This document shows positions 18,221 through 27,877 of a stretch of 64,000 nt of DNA, piece after piece. The translations under genes and the position numbers were made by a program. The stretch comes from Porphyromonadaceae bacterium UBA4277 (GTDB lineage Bacteria; Bacteroidota; Bacteroidia; Bacteroidales; Muribaculaceae): contig DGVT01000107.1 in assembly GCA_002395965.1 (NCBI GenBank), positions 1 through 64,000 on the forward strand. Reading direction: 5' to 3'. The stretch's first letter is position 1. Each line of letters begins with the position of its first letter. The notes under the pieces were generated by a model. That model had not been told where the DNA came from and searched no databases. It was given only the letters and a program-made list of their open reading frames with translations.

Positions 18221-19883
18221 CTTGTTTATTTTGGTTTATCAGAGCCTTTGCATTGGCAATGGCTGCATCGTTTAGTTCGCGTCCGCTGAGCATCCGTGCG
18301 ATTTCCAGCACACGCTCGTCGTCATCAAGCAGTCTGACACTTGTAACGGTTGAATTATCGCTATCGGTCTTATACACTTTCAGGTGCGCATTACCGTGCG
18401 ATGCCACTTGTGGCAGATGGGTGATGGCTATAACTTGAATGTTGCGGGCTATGCCTCCCATAAGCTCGCCCACCATGCTTGCCGTGTCGCCCGACACACC
18501 CGTATCGACCTCATCAAAAATCAAGGTAGGCAGATGCATCGTCTGCGCCAAGATGGCTTTTATACACAGCATCAAGCGCGATATTTCGCCTCCCGACGCT
18601 GTGTCGCGCACCTGCATGGGCAGCTGATTCTTATTGAACGACACCAGGAAGGCTACTTGATCGCTGCCGGTGGCATTGAGCGGAACCGACTTGAAATCGA
18701 TAATGAAATTTAGATTCTTCAACCCTAATCCGGCCGCCATTTCCTTGAGCTGTTTCTCAAAAGACTTGGCCGCCGACTGACGCTCGCGCGAAAGCATTGC
18801 GGCTGCAGCACTCGCCTTCTCTTGCTCACAGGCAAGGCGTGTTTCAATCTCGGCTATGCGCTCGTCGCTGTTATCGATGGCTCGCAATTTAATTTCATAG
18901 TCATTCTGCAATGCCAGCAGAGCATTCACCGTGTCAACATTATGCTTACGCTCAAGAGCATAGATATCGTTCAGGCGATCGTCGATGCGCTGTAATTCCT
19001 GAGGGTCATCCACCAGCGAGTCTTGCAGCGATGCCACAGTTGCAGCCACATCTTTTATTTCTATCAAAGAGTTACTCACTCGCTCACCCATGCCACGCGC
19101 TTCTTCAAATGCTTGCTCCACAGCCTCCAGGCTGTGACGTGCCTGCTTTAGCGACTCTATGACCGAGTGATTGTCGCCGTCGAGCAGCGACTGCACATTC
19201 CAGAGCTGCGCCTTCAACTCGGCAACATTTGCCAGGCGGTTTTGTTTCTGTTCAAGCTCTTCGTCTTCGCCTTCTTGCAGACGAAGTTCGCTCAACTGGT
19301 TGAACTGGAACCTGAGATAGTCTTCATCGGCCTGTGAGCGTGCCAGCTCGGCATTTAAGGCGGCAAGTTCGGCTTGCGTAGCCTTCATGGCGTTGAATAG
19401 CGACGAATATTCCTCCAGCCGCTTCTGGTTGTGAGACAGGTTGTCAAGAATGGTCAGCTGGAACTGTTCGCTTGTCAGTAGCATGTTGCTATGTTGCGAA
19501 TGAATGTCGATCAGACGTGCCGCAAGCTCACGAAGGAGGGTCAACGACACTGGCGAATCGTTGATAAATGCCCGTGAACGTCCTGCCGATGTAATCTCGC
19601 GACGCATTATACACTCTTCGCCCAAGTTGTCGATATCGTTAGCTTCGAAGAATGCATCCAGCCCGTAGCCCGAAACAGTGAATGCAGCTTCAACCACAGT
19701 CTTACGCGAAGCATCGCGCACGGCTTGCAGGTTGGCACGTTCACCGAGTATGAGAGAGAGGGCGCCAAGTATTATCGACTTTCCGGCACCGGTCTCACCC
19801 GTTATAATGTTCAAGCCCTTGTCGAAGTTTATTTCCAATTCATCGATAAGGGCATAATTAGATATGAAAAGCGTTTTCAACAT
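18210..19883 (-). CDS. recN: DNA repair protein RecN
   Basis: This 557-residue SMC-like ATPase acts in double-strand break repair. It has the Walker A GETGAGKSIIL near the N-terminus, a long coiled coil (residues about 150-380), the signature motif SGGEISRLML and Walker B LIFDEVDTGVSGD. The length is typical. It sits 5 bp after the DUF4835 gene and overlaps rlmB, a conserved Bacteroidetes arrangement. Confidence 0.95.
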   Translation of the reverse strand: MLKTLFISNYALIDELEINFDKGLNIITGETGAGKSIILGALSLILGERANLQAVRDASRKTVVEAAFTVSGYGLDAFFEANDIDNLGEECIMRREITSAGRSRAFINDSPVSLTLLRELAARLIDIHSQHSNMLLTSEQFQLTILDNLSHNQKRLEEYSSLFNAMKATQAELAALNAELARSQADEDYLRFQFNQLSELRLQEGEDEELEQKQNRLANVAELKAQLWNVQSLLDGDNHSVIESLKQARHSLEAVEQAFEEARGMGERVSNSLIEIKDVAATVASLQDSLVDDPQELQRIDDRLNDIYALERKHNVDTVNALLALQNDYEIKLRAIDNSDERIAEIETRLACEQEKASAAAAMLSRERQSAAKSFEKQLKEMAAGLGLKNLNFIIDFKSVPLNATGSDQVAFLVSFNKNQLPMQVRDTASGGEISRLMLCIKAILAQTMHLPTLIFDEVDTGVSGDTASMVGELMGGIARNIQVIAITHLPQVASHGNAHLKVYKTDSDNSTVTSVRLLDDDERVLEIARMLSGRELNDAAIANAKALINQNKQDEN

Positions 19884-19888
19884 TGAGT

Positions 19889-20824
19889 TCAGAACGAGGA
19901 TTCAGCTTCTTTCTTAATTTTGTCAAGGCGTTCAAGGTCGGTGGGATAGATGGCATATAGCGTATCATAGACCGACTGCTTCTCACTCATTCCGGCCTTG
20001 CTGTAGATATTCACCAGTTCGTCCATTTTGGCATCATGGAACATCGACAGGCACACACTCATTGAATTCACATCATATATCTTCTTTAATGTGTCGAGCT
20101 GCTTGGTGATTGTAGCACGCCCTTTATCCACACTCACCACCATCTGGTCGAGTCCCTGACGATGATAATTGTACAGGATTTCACGAATGCCCGCAGTCTG
20201 CTTGTCGGTAAACGCGCTCAGGACTGCACTGCGATTTTTGGCATCTTCAAACGCCTTCCAGCCCACTTCGCCGGTGCTCTGTGCCATGCGCACCACATTG
20301 GCTGCCTTTTCATAGTATGGGTCACCGCCATTGGGAGCAAACGTATCGAAGTCAACTGCCAAAATGAGAAAAGCATAAAAGTTGAGAATGGCTGTCAGGT
20401 TACTCTGCATTTCGGTCTCGTTATACACCAACGGCTCATTCTCCATGTAGATGAAATCTATCTTCGTGTCCTTGAAGTTGATGAGCGTGGTCATATAGTT
20501 TGAGTTATATACCGGTCGCTGCGACTGAATTTGCAGGTCGCCCTTCATCTGCCCTGTGCCGTCGTTATATTCCGAGATAGTGAAAAACAACTTGCACACT
20601 ATGCGCTCATTGTAGCCAAATTGCGCATCGGTCCACTTTGTTGTGTTCATATACTCACTGATAGCCTCCTGCATTGTCTTGAACACTTCCTTGTTGGCAT
20701 TCTGGATCTTGGCTGCATTCACCTCGACAGAGCAATTAAGCTCCTGAGCATCGTCCTGAGCAAGGCAAGCCAATGCCATGCCAAGCACTAAACCTAACGA
20801 TAATATCAACCTGCGGCTTATCAT
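19889..20824 (-). CDS. DUF4835 family exported protein
   Basis: This 311-residue protein has a signal peptide (MISRRLILSLGLVLGMALACLA) and the conserved DUF4835 beginning (ELNCSVEVNAAKIQNANKEVF), with later blocks NLTAILNFYAFLILAVDFDTF and GGDPYYEKAANVV. The family is restricted to Bacteroidetes, has no known function, and is usually encoded between coaBC and recN, as here. The gaps of 5 and 7 bp imply co-transcription. Confidence 0.9.
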   Translation of the reverse strand: MISRRLILSLGLVLGMALACLAQDDAQELNCSVEVNAAKIQNANKEVFKTMQEAISEYMNTTKWTDAQFGYNERIVCKLFFTISEYNDGTGQMKGDLQIQSQRPVYNSNYMTTLINFKDTKIDFIYMENEPLVYNETEMQSNLTAILNFYAFLILAVDFDTFAPNGGDPYYEKAANVVRMAQSTGEVGWKAFEDAKNRSAVLSAFTDKQTAGIREILYNYHRQGLDQMVVSVDKGRATITKQLDTLKKIYDVNSMSVCLSMFHDAKMDELVNIYSKAGMSEKQSVYDTLYAIYPTDLERLDKIKKEAESSF

Positions 20825-20831
20825 ATCTCAT

Positions 20832-22040
20832 TCAGTCTTTTTTGAGTAATTCAACAATTTCGTCAACAATATCGGCAGCCACCTCACGCTTGGGCTTGCA
20901 AGCATAGGCCTTTGAGCTTCCGTCGCGCCGCATGATAGTTACCTTGTTGGTATCGACCTGAAAACCGGCATTTTTGTCACGCAATGAATTCAAGACAATC
21001 ATGTCGAGGTTTTTCTTCTTTATTTTCTCCAAGGCATTGGATTGCTCGTTATCGGTTTCGAGTGCAAAGCCCACAAGCAACTGCCCCCGACGCTTCAACT
21101 GCCCAACCGCCTTTGCTATGTCGGGGTTCTTCTCCAGCTCGATCACCGGTATGTCGTCATGCTCACGCTTTATTTTCCTGCTGGCAACGCTCTTGGGACG
21201 ATAGTCGGCCACGGCGGCACACATTATCGCCACATCGGCATCGCCACACACATCCATCACGGCATCATGCATCTGCGATGCGCTTTCCACATCGATTCTG
21301 CTGATGGAAGGATTGTTCACCTTCAGGCTCACCGGTCCGCTGACAAGTGTTACCTTCGCTCCTCGCGATGCACACTCTTCGGCCAGGGCAAAGCCCATCT
21401 TCCCGCTTGAGAAATTACTGATGAAGCGCACCGGGTCCAAGCGTTCGACAGTGGGACCGGCAGTAATGACTATGTGGCGGCTTTCAAGGTCCTGCTTCTT
21501 GTCGAAAAAGGCTTGCAGCACTTTCAAGATATTCTCAGGTTCCTCCATGCGGCCTTTACCCATCAGGTGGCTGGCCAGCTCGCCCGTTGCAGGCTCGATA
21601 ATATGGTTTCCATAGCTGCGCAGCAATTCAAGATTGTGCACAGTGGAATGGTGCCGCATCATATCGAGGTCCATGGCCGGAGCCACAAACACCGGAGCCT
21701 TGGCCGACAGATAGGTCGTGACAAGCATATTATCGGCTACGCCGGTGGCCATCTTCGCTATCGTCGAAGCTGTTGCCGGCGCTACTACCATAGCATCGGC
21801 CCAGAGGCCCAGATCCACATGGCTGTTCCACTGGCCGGTATTGGCGGTGAAGAACTCGCTGATTACCGGTTTGCCGCTCAGTGTAGATAGCGTTACCGGC
21901 GTGATAAACTCACGCGCATTGGGTGTCATTATCACCTGCACCTCGGCACCGGCCTTAATCAGCAGACGCACCAACGTGGCTGTCTTGTAGGCTGCTATGC
22001 CACCCGTTATGCCCACGATAATATGTTTTCCGCTTAACAT
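20832..22040 (-). CDS. coaBC: Phosphopantothenoylcysteine decarboxylase/phosphopantothenate-cysteine ligase
   Basis: This 402-residue bifunctional enzyme carries out two steps of coenzyme A synthesis. Residues about 1-185 form the FMN-dependent CoaC decarboxylase (GITGGIAAYKTATLVR, the active-site His in WNSHVDLGLWADAM, VAPAMDLDM). Residues about 190-402 form the CoaB ligase (ITAGPTVERLDPVRFISNFSSGKMG, AAVADYRP, EKNPDIA). It lies between the exonuclease and DUF4835 genes. Confidence 0.95.
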   Translation of the reverse strand: MLSGKHIIVGITGGIAAYKTATLVRLLIKAGAEVQVIMTPNAREFITPVTLSTLSGKPVISEFFTANTGQWNSHVDLGLWADAMVVAPATASTIAKMATGVADNMLVTTYLSAKAPVFVAPAMDLDMMRHHSTVHNLELLRSYGNHIIEPATGELASHLMGKGRMEEPENILKVLQAFFDKKQDLESRHIVITAGPTVERLDPVRFISNFSSGKMGFALAEECASRGAKVTLVSGPVSLKVNNPSISRIDVESASQMHDAVMDVCGDADVAIMCAAVADYRPKSVASRKIKREHDDIPVIELEKNPDIAKAVGQLKRRGQLLVGFALETDNEQSNALEKIKKKNLDMIVLNSLRDKNAGFQVDTNKVTIMRRDGSSKAYACKPKREVAADIVDEIVELLKKD

Positions 22041-22049
22041 CAGCCTTGG

Positions 22050-22868
22050 TTATTTTGCATTGAACTTTTCCTTAAGGCCTTCGATTTTCACATCCATGCG
22101 CCGTTTCTCATCAACGCGCTGCTTAGCTTCACGGAACACGCGCTTAGTGTCTTCGGCAAAGTCGCTGCTGAGCACCCATCCGGCATAGCCAAAATCTTTC
22201 TCCAGCACTTCGTCGAGCAACTGACCCTTGTATTTGCCGAAGTTGATTGTAGGCTTGCCTTCTTCGTTTAGCACTACCCTACCGGCAAGATCCACATTGC
22301 GCGAATAGGACGAATATCGCGACAGGAAATCGATATCATTCTCAAGGTCGGGATAACGATCGAGCTGAGCCTTGAGCACATTCAGCGTGGTGCGAGTGTC
22401 GGCAGCGGCAGAATGGTGATTTTCCATTTCCACACCGCAATAGAACTTACAGGCCGCAGCCAGATCGCGCTTTTCCTTCTTGTGGTAGATAGTCTGGACA
22501 TCAACAAACCGGCAGTCCTTTATATTGAACTCCACATTGGCATTGGCCATTTCCTGAGCCAGGATTGGAATGTCGAAATGATTGCTGTTGAAGCCGGCTA
22601 TGTCACACCCGCTGAAGAGCGCAGCCAGCTCGGGCGCCACATCCTTGAAGCGTGGGCAATCACGCACATCATCATCGGTAATGTGGTGTACGGCGATGGC
22701 CTGCTCGGGAATGGGCATGTCGGGGTTAAACCGATAGGTATGCTCCTGCTCATGTCCATCGGGGAAGACCTTGATATAGCTCAGCTCTATAATGCGATCC
22801 TTGGTGATGTTAAGCCCGGTTGACTCTACGTCAAAGATGATTATAGGTCGTGTAAGTTTCAGTTCCAT
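22050..22868 (-). CDS. DnaQ-like 3'-5' exonuclease with C-terminal DUF3820-like domain
   Basis: This 272-residue protein has the exonuclease motifs FDVESTGLN (ExoI), AGFNSNHFDIPIL (ExoII) and HHSAAADTRTTL (ExoIII), with the metal-binding Asp/Glu residues and the HxxxxD of the DEDDh class. The last 75 residues (INFGKYKGQLLDEVLEKDFG) match the DUF3820 domain often attached to such enzymes. It may act in proofreading or DNA repair. It is encoded between dnaN and coaBC. Confidence 0.88.
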   Translation of the reverse strand: MELKLTRPIIIFDVESTGLNITKDRIIELSYIKVFPDGHEQEHTYRFNPDMPIPEQAIAVHHITDDDVRDCPRFKDVAPELAALFSGCDIAGFNSNHFDIPILAQEMANANVEFNIKDCRFVDVQTIYHKKEKRDLAAACKFYCGVEMENHHSAAADTRTTLNVLKAQLDRYPDLENDIDFLSRYSSYSRNVDLAGRVVLNEEGKPTINFGKYKGQLLDEVLEKDFGYAGWVLSSDFAEDTKRVFREAKQRVDEKRRMDVKIEGLKEKFNAK

Positions 22869-22921
22869 AATGAATCTCGTTTTCTTGTCACGTCGGTTTT
22901 AGGCCGTTCTGTGTTCTTGAA

Positions 22922-24040
22922 TTAAATCATCATTGGCATTTGCAGGATGAGCAGTTCCTCACCTTCGTTCTGCTCGCTTGGCAGGAATATGCCTGCACGT
23001 CCGGCATCTTTGAGTTTAATTACCACCGATTCCGAGTCGATGTTATTAAGCACCTCAATCACATCGCTGTGCTTGAATCCCATTTCCAGTTCATTGCCTT
23101 CATATTCACACATGATGTGCTCCTCGGCCCGTGTGGCATGATCCAGGTCCTGAGCATTCAGGCTGATGGAATTGTTGTTGAACACGAGTTTTACCAGTCC
23201 GCCCACATTGGCAAAGATGGCAACACGGCGCAAAGCAGTGAACAGGGTCAAGCGGTCAACCACCACTCTAAGGTCATTGTCCTGAGGAATTACCGAGTTA
23301 TAGTTTGGGTACCGGCCATTGATGAAACGGCATGTGAGCTGGTAAGCTCCCATTTCAAACGTTGCGCTGGTGTCTTCGATAGTAATCACCACCTCGCCGT
23401 TGCCATTCTTGTCGAGCACGGTGCTAAGGATTGAAGCGGGCTTTGCCGGAAGGATAAACGTGCGCTCCATATTGGGCACCACATTGCTCTTGGTGTAGCG
23501 CACCAGCTTGTGAGAGTCGCTGGCTACAAATGTAATGCCATCGGCCTTAATGTCCCAGAAGATACCCATGAATTGCGGGTGCATCTCATCGGTGCCCACA
23601 GCAAAGAGTGTGTGCTGGATGCCATCGTACACATCCTTAGCTGTGAGACGCAGCACTTGAGTCTCGCCTTCGCCCTGAGCCTTGAGCGGGTAATCCTCGC
23701 CGTTGAGGGCAACAATATCGAACTTGCCATTCAGATAAGAGATGGTTACGTTGAGCGTAGCTTCATCAACATCTATAGTCAGAGCTGTGTCGGGAAGTTC
23801 CTTGAGCAGGTTGAGCATGCGCTTCACGTCCACAGCAAAGCGGCCTCCGCCCTCGGCACCGGGAACCTCAATAGTCGTGGTCATGCGAGTTTCCATATCG
23901 CTACCGGTAACCACCAGCCGCTCACCTTCGAGCTCAAAAAGGAAATTGTCGAGAATGGCATAGGCATTCTTGTTGCTGATAACCTTACTCACAGCCGTGA
24001 GATGAGACAGGAGTAATTTACTTTGAATGTTGAATTTCAT
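22922..24040 (-). CDS. dnaN: DNA polymerase III subunit beta (sliding clamp)
   Basis: This 372-residue protein forms the ring-shaped clamp that holds the replicative polymerase on DNA. The length and three-domain pattern are typical (MKFNIQSKLLLSHLTAVSKVI at the start; FILPAKPASIL, CRFINGRYPNYNSVIP and the C-terminal ILQMPMMI). It is the first gene of the dnaN-exonuclease-coaBC-DUF4835-recN-rlmB run, with a promoter at 24107-24114. dnaA is not adjacent. Confidence 0.95.
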   Translation of the reverse strand: MKFNIQSKLLLSHLTAVSKVISNKNAYAILDNFLFELEGERLVVTGSDMETRMTTTIEVPGAEGGGRFAVDVKRMLNLLKELPDTALTIDVDEATLNVTISYLNGKFDIVALNGEDYPLKAQGEGETQVLRLTAKDVYDGIQHTLFAVGTDEMHPQFMGIFWDIKADGITFVASDSHKLVRYTKSNVVPNMERTFILPAKPASILSTVLDKNGNGEVVITIEDTSATFEMGAYQLTCRFINGRYPNYNSVIPQDNDLRVVVDRLTLFTALRRVAIFANVGGLVKLVFNNNSISLNAQDLDHATRAEEHIMCEYEGNELEMGFKHSDVIEVLNNIDSESVVIKLKDAGRAGIFLPSEQNEGEELLILQMPMMI

Positions 24041-24106
24041 ATCGTTAGAGTTTTAATTATTTATTTCGGTTTTATAATATTTTCCCAATATTGCTATTTT
24101 AACCCA

Positions 24107-24114
24107 CAAATTTA
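24107..24114 (-). promoter_or_regulatory. -7 box of the dnaN operon
   Basis: TAAATTTG on the minus strand, 66 bp before ATG 24040. Confidence 0.55.
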
Positions 24115-24137
24115 GAAAATTATTACCACATAAACGC

Positions 24138-24176
24138 AAAAAAAAGCCGATGGATTACCCCACCGGCATTTTTTTA
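24138..24176 (-). terminator. Terminator after the M13 peptidase gene
   Basis: An 8-bp stem with one mismatch, GCCGATGG (24146-24153) with CCACCGGC (24160-24167), is flanked by A-rich and T-rich runs, so it could act in either direction. On the minus strand it follows the peptidase stop at 24277. Confidence 0.65.
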
Positions 24177-24276
24177 AGTTATTTTTACTAACGTTGCTAC
24201 CACCCACTGCATGGCGCCCTTGGCTTTACTCGGCCTTATAGGGCTCACTGAGTGAAGGGAGCCAAATATAGCCACG

Positions 24277-26283
24277 TTACCAGATTGCTACCCGCTCGGC
24301 CGGGTCGCGCCACATTTTCTCGCCGGCCTTGATGTTGAATGCCTTGAAGAACGGCTCAAGGTTGCGTATGGCCACATTCACGCGGTTCACACCCAGTGAG
24401 TGCGGGTCAACCTTGGTGCGGCGCAAGATTTCCTCTTTTGTGATGTTGTTAGCCCACACATTGGCATAGCTCAGGAAGAAACGCTGGTCGGGCGTGAAAC
24501 CGTCGATAAGCTCTGTACCCTTGCCTTGATCGGTTTTCTTGAAGGCGCTGTATGACACACGCAGGCCTCCATGGTCGGCTATATTTTCACCCATTGTGAA
24601 TTTGCCGTTGGCATGCACGTCGTCGGCAACAATCTCGGCACTGTACTGCTCGCCTAACTTGTCGGCAAGCTCCTGGAAGCGGTCGGCATCTTCCTTAGTC
24701 CACCAGTCAACCATGTTGCCGGTGTAGTCGAAGTTACGACCCTGATCGTCAAAGCCGTGAGTCATCTCATGACCTATTACCACGCCTATGGCACCATAGT
24801 TGCATGCCTCATCGGCACTGGGGTCGAAATAAGGCGGCTGCAAGATGGCTGCAGGGAAGCAAATCTCGTTGGTCGATGGGTCATAGTAGGCATTAACCGT
24901 CTGCGGAGTCATCTGCCAGCGGTCTTTATCCACGGGCTTGCCCAGTTGGCCATATTCATAGGCGGCCTCAAACTGCCGTGCTGCCAACACGTTTTCCCAG
25001 TATGACTTGCTCTTATCTATGTCAATACCGCTATAGTCGCGCCACTTGTCGGGATAGCCAATTTTCACAGTGAAGCTGTTGAGTTTTACAAGGGCGTTAA
25101 CCTTGGTCTTAGGTGTCATCCATGTCAGTCCTTGGATGTGTTCTCCCAAAGCCACTTTCAGGTTGTCAACCAGTCGTTGCATCTTCTTTTTTGAATCAGC
25201 AGGGAAATACTTCTTCACATAGAGCTGCCCCACGGCCTCTCCAAGCAGCGTGTTTGGCACATTGAGGGCACGTTTCCAGCGAGGTTGCATCACTTGCTTA
25301 CCACTCATGGCACGGCTGTAGAAGTCGAAGTTGGCCTGCACATAGTCATCACTCAGATAGGCTGCTGCTGCATCGGCATACTTGAATGTGAGGTACTGCC
25401 TCACCTGCTCTTCCTTCAGTGTGCTTAACAACTCGTTTACCTTAGCAAGCGACTTGGGCTGGAACAGACACACCTTTTCCACACCGCTCACATGTATGCC
25501 GGCAAAATACTCATCCCAGTTAATATTAGGATAGTCGGTGCGCAGTTGTGCGACGGTGCGGATGTTATACAGGCGCGAATAGTCGCGTGTCTCCTCGCGC
25601 GACATTGCCACACGCGCAAGCTCGGTTTCAATCTTCATTACGTTTTTAGCGGCCTTGGTGGCTGCGCCCTTTTTGTATCCTAACAGTTGGAAGAGCTGAC
25701 CGATATAGTTGCTGTAGGCGTTACGCACCTTAGCCGTATTAGCATCATTCTCAAGATAATAGTCACGATCGCCCATTCCCAGCCCATCTTGCATGAGGTA
25801 GAGCAGATTGTTATTTGAATCCTTCAGGTCGCTCATCACGGCACTATTAAAGAATGGAGCACCAATGCCACTGTGCATCCAGGCTATCAGCTTCACGAAG
25901 TCGGCACGCTGTGCACGGGCTATCTTGTCGAGGTCGGCTTTTAGAGGTGTCCCCCCCTCGCTGTTTAGACGCACCGAGTCAAGTCCCATGTTATACAGGT
26001 CACCCACCTTCTGCTCGATTGTGCCCCGGCGGCCCGAAGTTCCTAACGAAGTGATGATGTCCTTCACCTGTTCGCGGCTGTTCTCGGCAAGCTGGTCAAA
26101 CGTACCGAAACGGGCATACTGCGGGTCGAGTGGATTGGCTTTCATCCAGCCGCCACAGGCATACTGATAGAAATTCTCACCTGGTGCCACGGTAGGGTCC
26201 AGGTTTGAGCGGTCAACCCCCTTAAGGTTGCCGGCACTCACGGTCATGGTCACAAGCAGTGACATAAGCATTATTTTTCGCAT
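24277..26283 (-). CDS. M13 family zinc metallopeptidase (PepO-like)
   Basis: This 668-residue exported endopeptidase resembles neprilysin. It has the zinc site VIGHEMTHGFDDQGR (HExxH) and the third ligand in GENIADHGGLRVSY, plus the substrate-binding NAYYDP segment and the C-terminal CxxW-equivalent region ending DPAERVAIW. The N-terminal domain opens with GVDRSNLDPTVAPGENFYQYACGGW. ATG 26283 gives a proper signal peptide (MRKIMLMSLLVTMTVSAG); the 13 residues upstream spoil it. It probably degrades oligopeptides in the periplasm. Confidence 0.93.
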   Translation of the reverse strand: MRKIMLMSLLVTMTVSAGNLKGVDRSNLDPTVAPGENFYQYACGGWMKANPLDPQYARFGTFDQLAENSREQVKDIITSLGTSGRRGTIEQKVGDLYNMGLDSVRLNSEGGTPLKADLDKIARAQRADFVKLIAWMHSGIGAPFFNSAVMSDLKDSNNNLLYLMQDGLGMGDRDYYLENDANTAKVRNAYSNYIGQLFQLLGYKKGAATKAAKNVMKIETELARVAMSREETRDYSRLYNIRTVAQLRTDYPNINWDEYFAGIHVSGVEKVCLFQPKSLAKVNELLSTLKEEQVRQYLTFKYADAAAAYLSDDYVQANFDFYSRAMSGKQVMQPRWKRALNVPNTLLGEAVGQLYVKKYFPADSKKKMQRLVDNLKVALGEHIQGLTWMTPKTKVNALVKLNSFTVKIGYPDKWRDYSGIDIDKSKSYWENVLAARQFEAAYEYGQLGKPVDKDRWQMTPQTVNAYYDPSTNEICFPAAILQPPYFDPSADEACNYGAIGVVIGHEMTHGFDDQGRNFDYTGNMVDWWTKEDADRFQELADKLGEQYSAEIVADDVHANGKFTMGENIADHGGLRVSYSAFKKTDQGKGTELIDGFTPDQRFFLSYANVWANNITKEEILRRTKVDPHSLGVNRVNVAIRNLEPFFKAFNIKAGEKMWRDPAERVAIW

Positions 26284-26337
26284 ATATTTTAATTTGGTTA
26301 AAAAGTTAATTTCACTCTTCAAAAAACTTCCGCCTTA

Positions 26338-27420
26338 TTATTTTTTACTTATCACATTGCTCCCGGCTTCTTTAAGCGTCAAATAGTTGCAATGCAGCAT
26401 CTCACCTCGGTCGCCACGCAGGTGCATAGGGCCTCCCACACACCAGTCCCATGCCAGGCAATCGCGGCATTCGCCTTGCTTCATCCAGCGGCGGTCGCGC
26501 ATCTGTTCAAAGCGATTTTGCCACACATCACTGAAACGGTCACGGTAGATATTGCCTTGCGCATAGTGCGAACGTATGCTCATGCACCCGCTAATATCGC
26601 CATTGGCTAACACCGAGGCAGTCATCAATCCGGCATCGCAGCGATAGATGTCGTCACGCACCACACCCTCGTAGTGCCCCAAGAAACCTTCGCAACTATA
26701 CGACAGGGCAATCTTTCCCTCACTGCGGGTCGAGGCTATGAAATCCATCAGCCTGAGGTATTGCTCAGGACTGAGAAACAGTTCTTCGTTCAATTTGGCC
26801 CGGCCTTGCGGGAAAATGCTAAATATGCGCCACTTCTTAACGCCCGACTCGACAAGATGCTGCTTGAGCTGCGGCAGTGTGCCGAGATTGCGCTTGTTGA
26901 CGCAGGTTATCACGTCCCATGTGAAATTGCGCGTGCGTGTGAGCAGGCCGATGGCATTCATCGCGCCTGCATATGAATTACCGCGAAGCCAATTGTGCTC
27001 TGGCTCCAAGCCGTCGAGGCTCACGGCCATAGTGCGCAATCCGGCCGACAGCAAGTCTTGCATTAGCGGCTCGGTAAGCAGGACTCCATTAGTCACAAGG
27101 CCCCACATGAAGCCACGGCTCGAAATGGCTTTTCCACATTCCAGAATGTCGCCACGCACCAGTGGCTCTCCACCCACTGTGTTAACCAGTACACGATTGG
27201 GGTTGGCTATCGTGGCCACATCGTCAAGTACAGGAAGGAAATCGGAAAGAGGCATGTCGGTGGTGGACGATTGCTTGCGGCAATCGCTTCCGCAGTGACG
27301 GCACGACAGATTGCAACGCAACGTAAACTCCCAAAACAGTTGCCTCAACGGATGATGCTTCTCGAGCCACAAGCGCTCACGGCGCGTAGTTTCAAGAGCT
27401 AATAATTGGCGGGTATTCAT
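26338..27420 (-). CDS. Radical SAM/SPASM enzyme, rSAM/lipoprotein system
   Basis: This 360-residue protein has the radical SAM cluster motif CNLSCRHC (C36, C40, C43), a glycine motif (NTVGGEPLVRG) and a C-terminal cysteine-rich SPASM-type region (CDAG, GCMSIRSH, CRDCLAWDWC, LHCNY) that should hold auxiliary iron-sulfur clusters. Its start overlaps the stop of a small lipoprotein gene by 4 bp. This pairing matches the Bacteroidales 'rSAM/lipoprotein' system (TIGR04133/TIGR04134 as I recall), in which the enzyme is thought to modify the lipoprotein. The chemistry is not known. Confidence 0.82.
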   Translation of the reverse strand: MNTRQLLALETTRRERLWLEKHHPLRQLFWEFTLRCNLSCRHCGSDCRKQSSTTDMPLSDFLPVLDDVATIANPNRVLVNTVGGEPLVRGDILECGKAISSRGFMWGLVTNGVLLTEPLMQDLLSAGLRTMAVSLDGLEPEHNWLRGNSYAGAMNAIGLLTRTRNFTWDVITCVNKRNLGTLPQLKQHLVESGVKKWRIFSIFPQGRAKLNEELFLSPEQYLRLMDFIASTRSEGKIALSYSCEGFLGHYEGVVRDDIYRCDAGLMTASVLANGDISGCMSIRSHYAQGNIYRDRFSDVWQNRFEQMRDRRWMKQGECRDCLAWDWCVGGPMHLRGDRGEMLHCNYLTLKEAGSNVISKK

Positions 27421-27674
27421 TTATCTTTCTTATTGTCGGGCTGCGATTGTGGTGCAAGCGTGGTGTCGGGCATCACGTTGCGATTTCTAACCGGTGGCGG
27501 ACCATACACCAGTTTTCTTTCGTTAATTATCGTATCGACTTTTGTCGGAGGGCCATACACTTTTTCAGGGCCAGGACTCTTCACCTGAGTGCAAGCCGCC
27601 AGTCCAAGTGCTGCTCCTATCGCGACGAAGGCTCGAAGCGCATATTTCTTTATATGGAATGTTGTCTTTTTCAT
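27417..27674 (-). CDS. Small lipoprotein, probable radical SAM substrate
   Basis: This 85-residue protein has a lipoprotein signal with lipobox LAAC (Cys28), so the mature chain is about 58 residues. The mature part carries two copies of a VYGPP motif (PEKVYGPPTK and KLVYGPPPV) separated by NERK, then a disordered Pro/Gln/Lys tail. Repeated YGPP with an adjacent radical SAM gene (ATGA overlap) fits the rSAM/lipoprotein family. ATG 27683 is an alternative start; the frame open to 27812 starts upstream of the promoter and is unlikely. Confidence 0.78.
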   Translation of the reverse strand: MKKTTFHIKKYALRAFVAIGAALGLAACTQVKSPGPEKVYGPPTKVDTIINERKLVYGPPPVRNRNVMPDTTLAPQSQPDNKKDK

Positions 27675-27707
27675 TACAGCCATTTGCCTTTTTACTCCTA
27701 ATTTCGA

Positions 27708-27715
27708 CAAATTTA
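27708..27715 (-). promoter_or_regulatory. -7 box of the lipoprotein-radical SAM operon
   Basis: TAAATTTG on the minus strand, 33 bp before ATG 27674. It sets the lipoprotein start and shows that the pair is transcribed on its own. Confidence 0.6.
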
Positions 27716-27776
27716 CTCCTTTCTCACAATTCCTGCAATTTTTTCTGCATTTTTTATTTTTATTCAAGAAAAGAAA

Positions 27777-27807
27777 GGGCCACCTTGATATCACATCAGG
27801 GTGGTCC
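27777..27807 (-). terminator. Terminator after the giant secreted protein gene
   Basis: A long near-perfect stem, about 13 bp with one mismatch (GGGCCACCTTGAT at 27777-27789 with ATCAGGGTGGTCC at 27795-27807), is followed on the minus strand by TTTCTTTTC. Confidence 0.75.
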
Positions 27808-27877
27808 TTCACATTAGATGTTACTATATAATTTCTATTAAAATAGGATTAGATTTATCACATCTTTCCCGGTTTCG

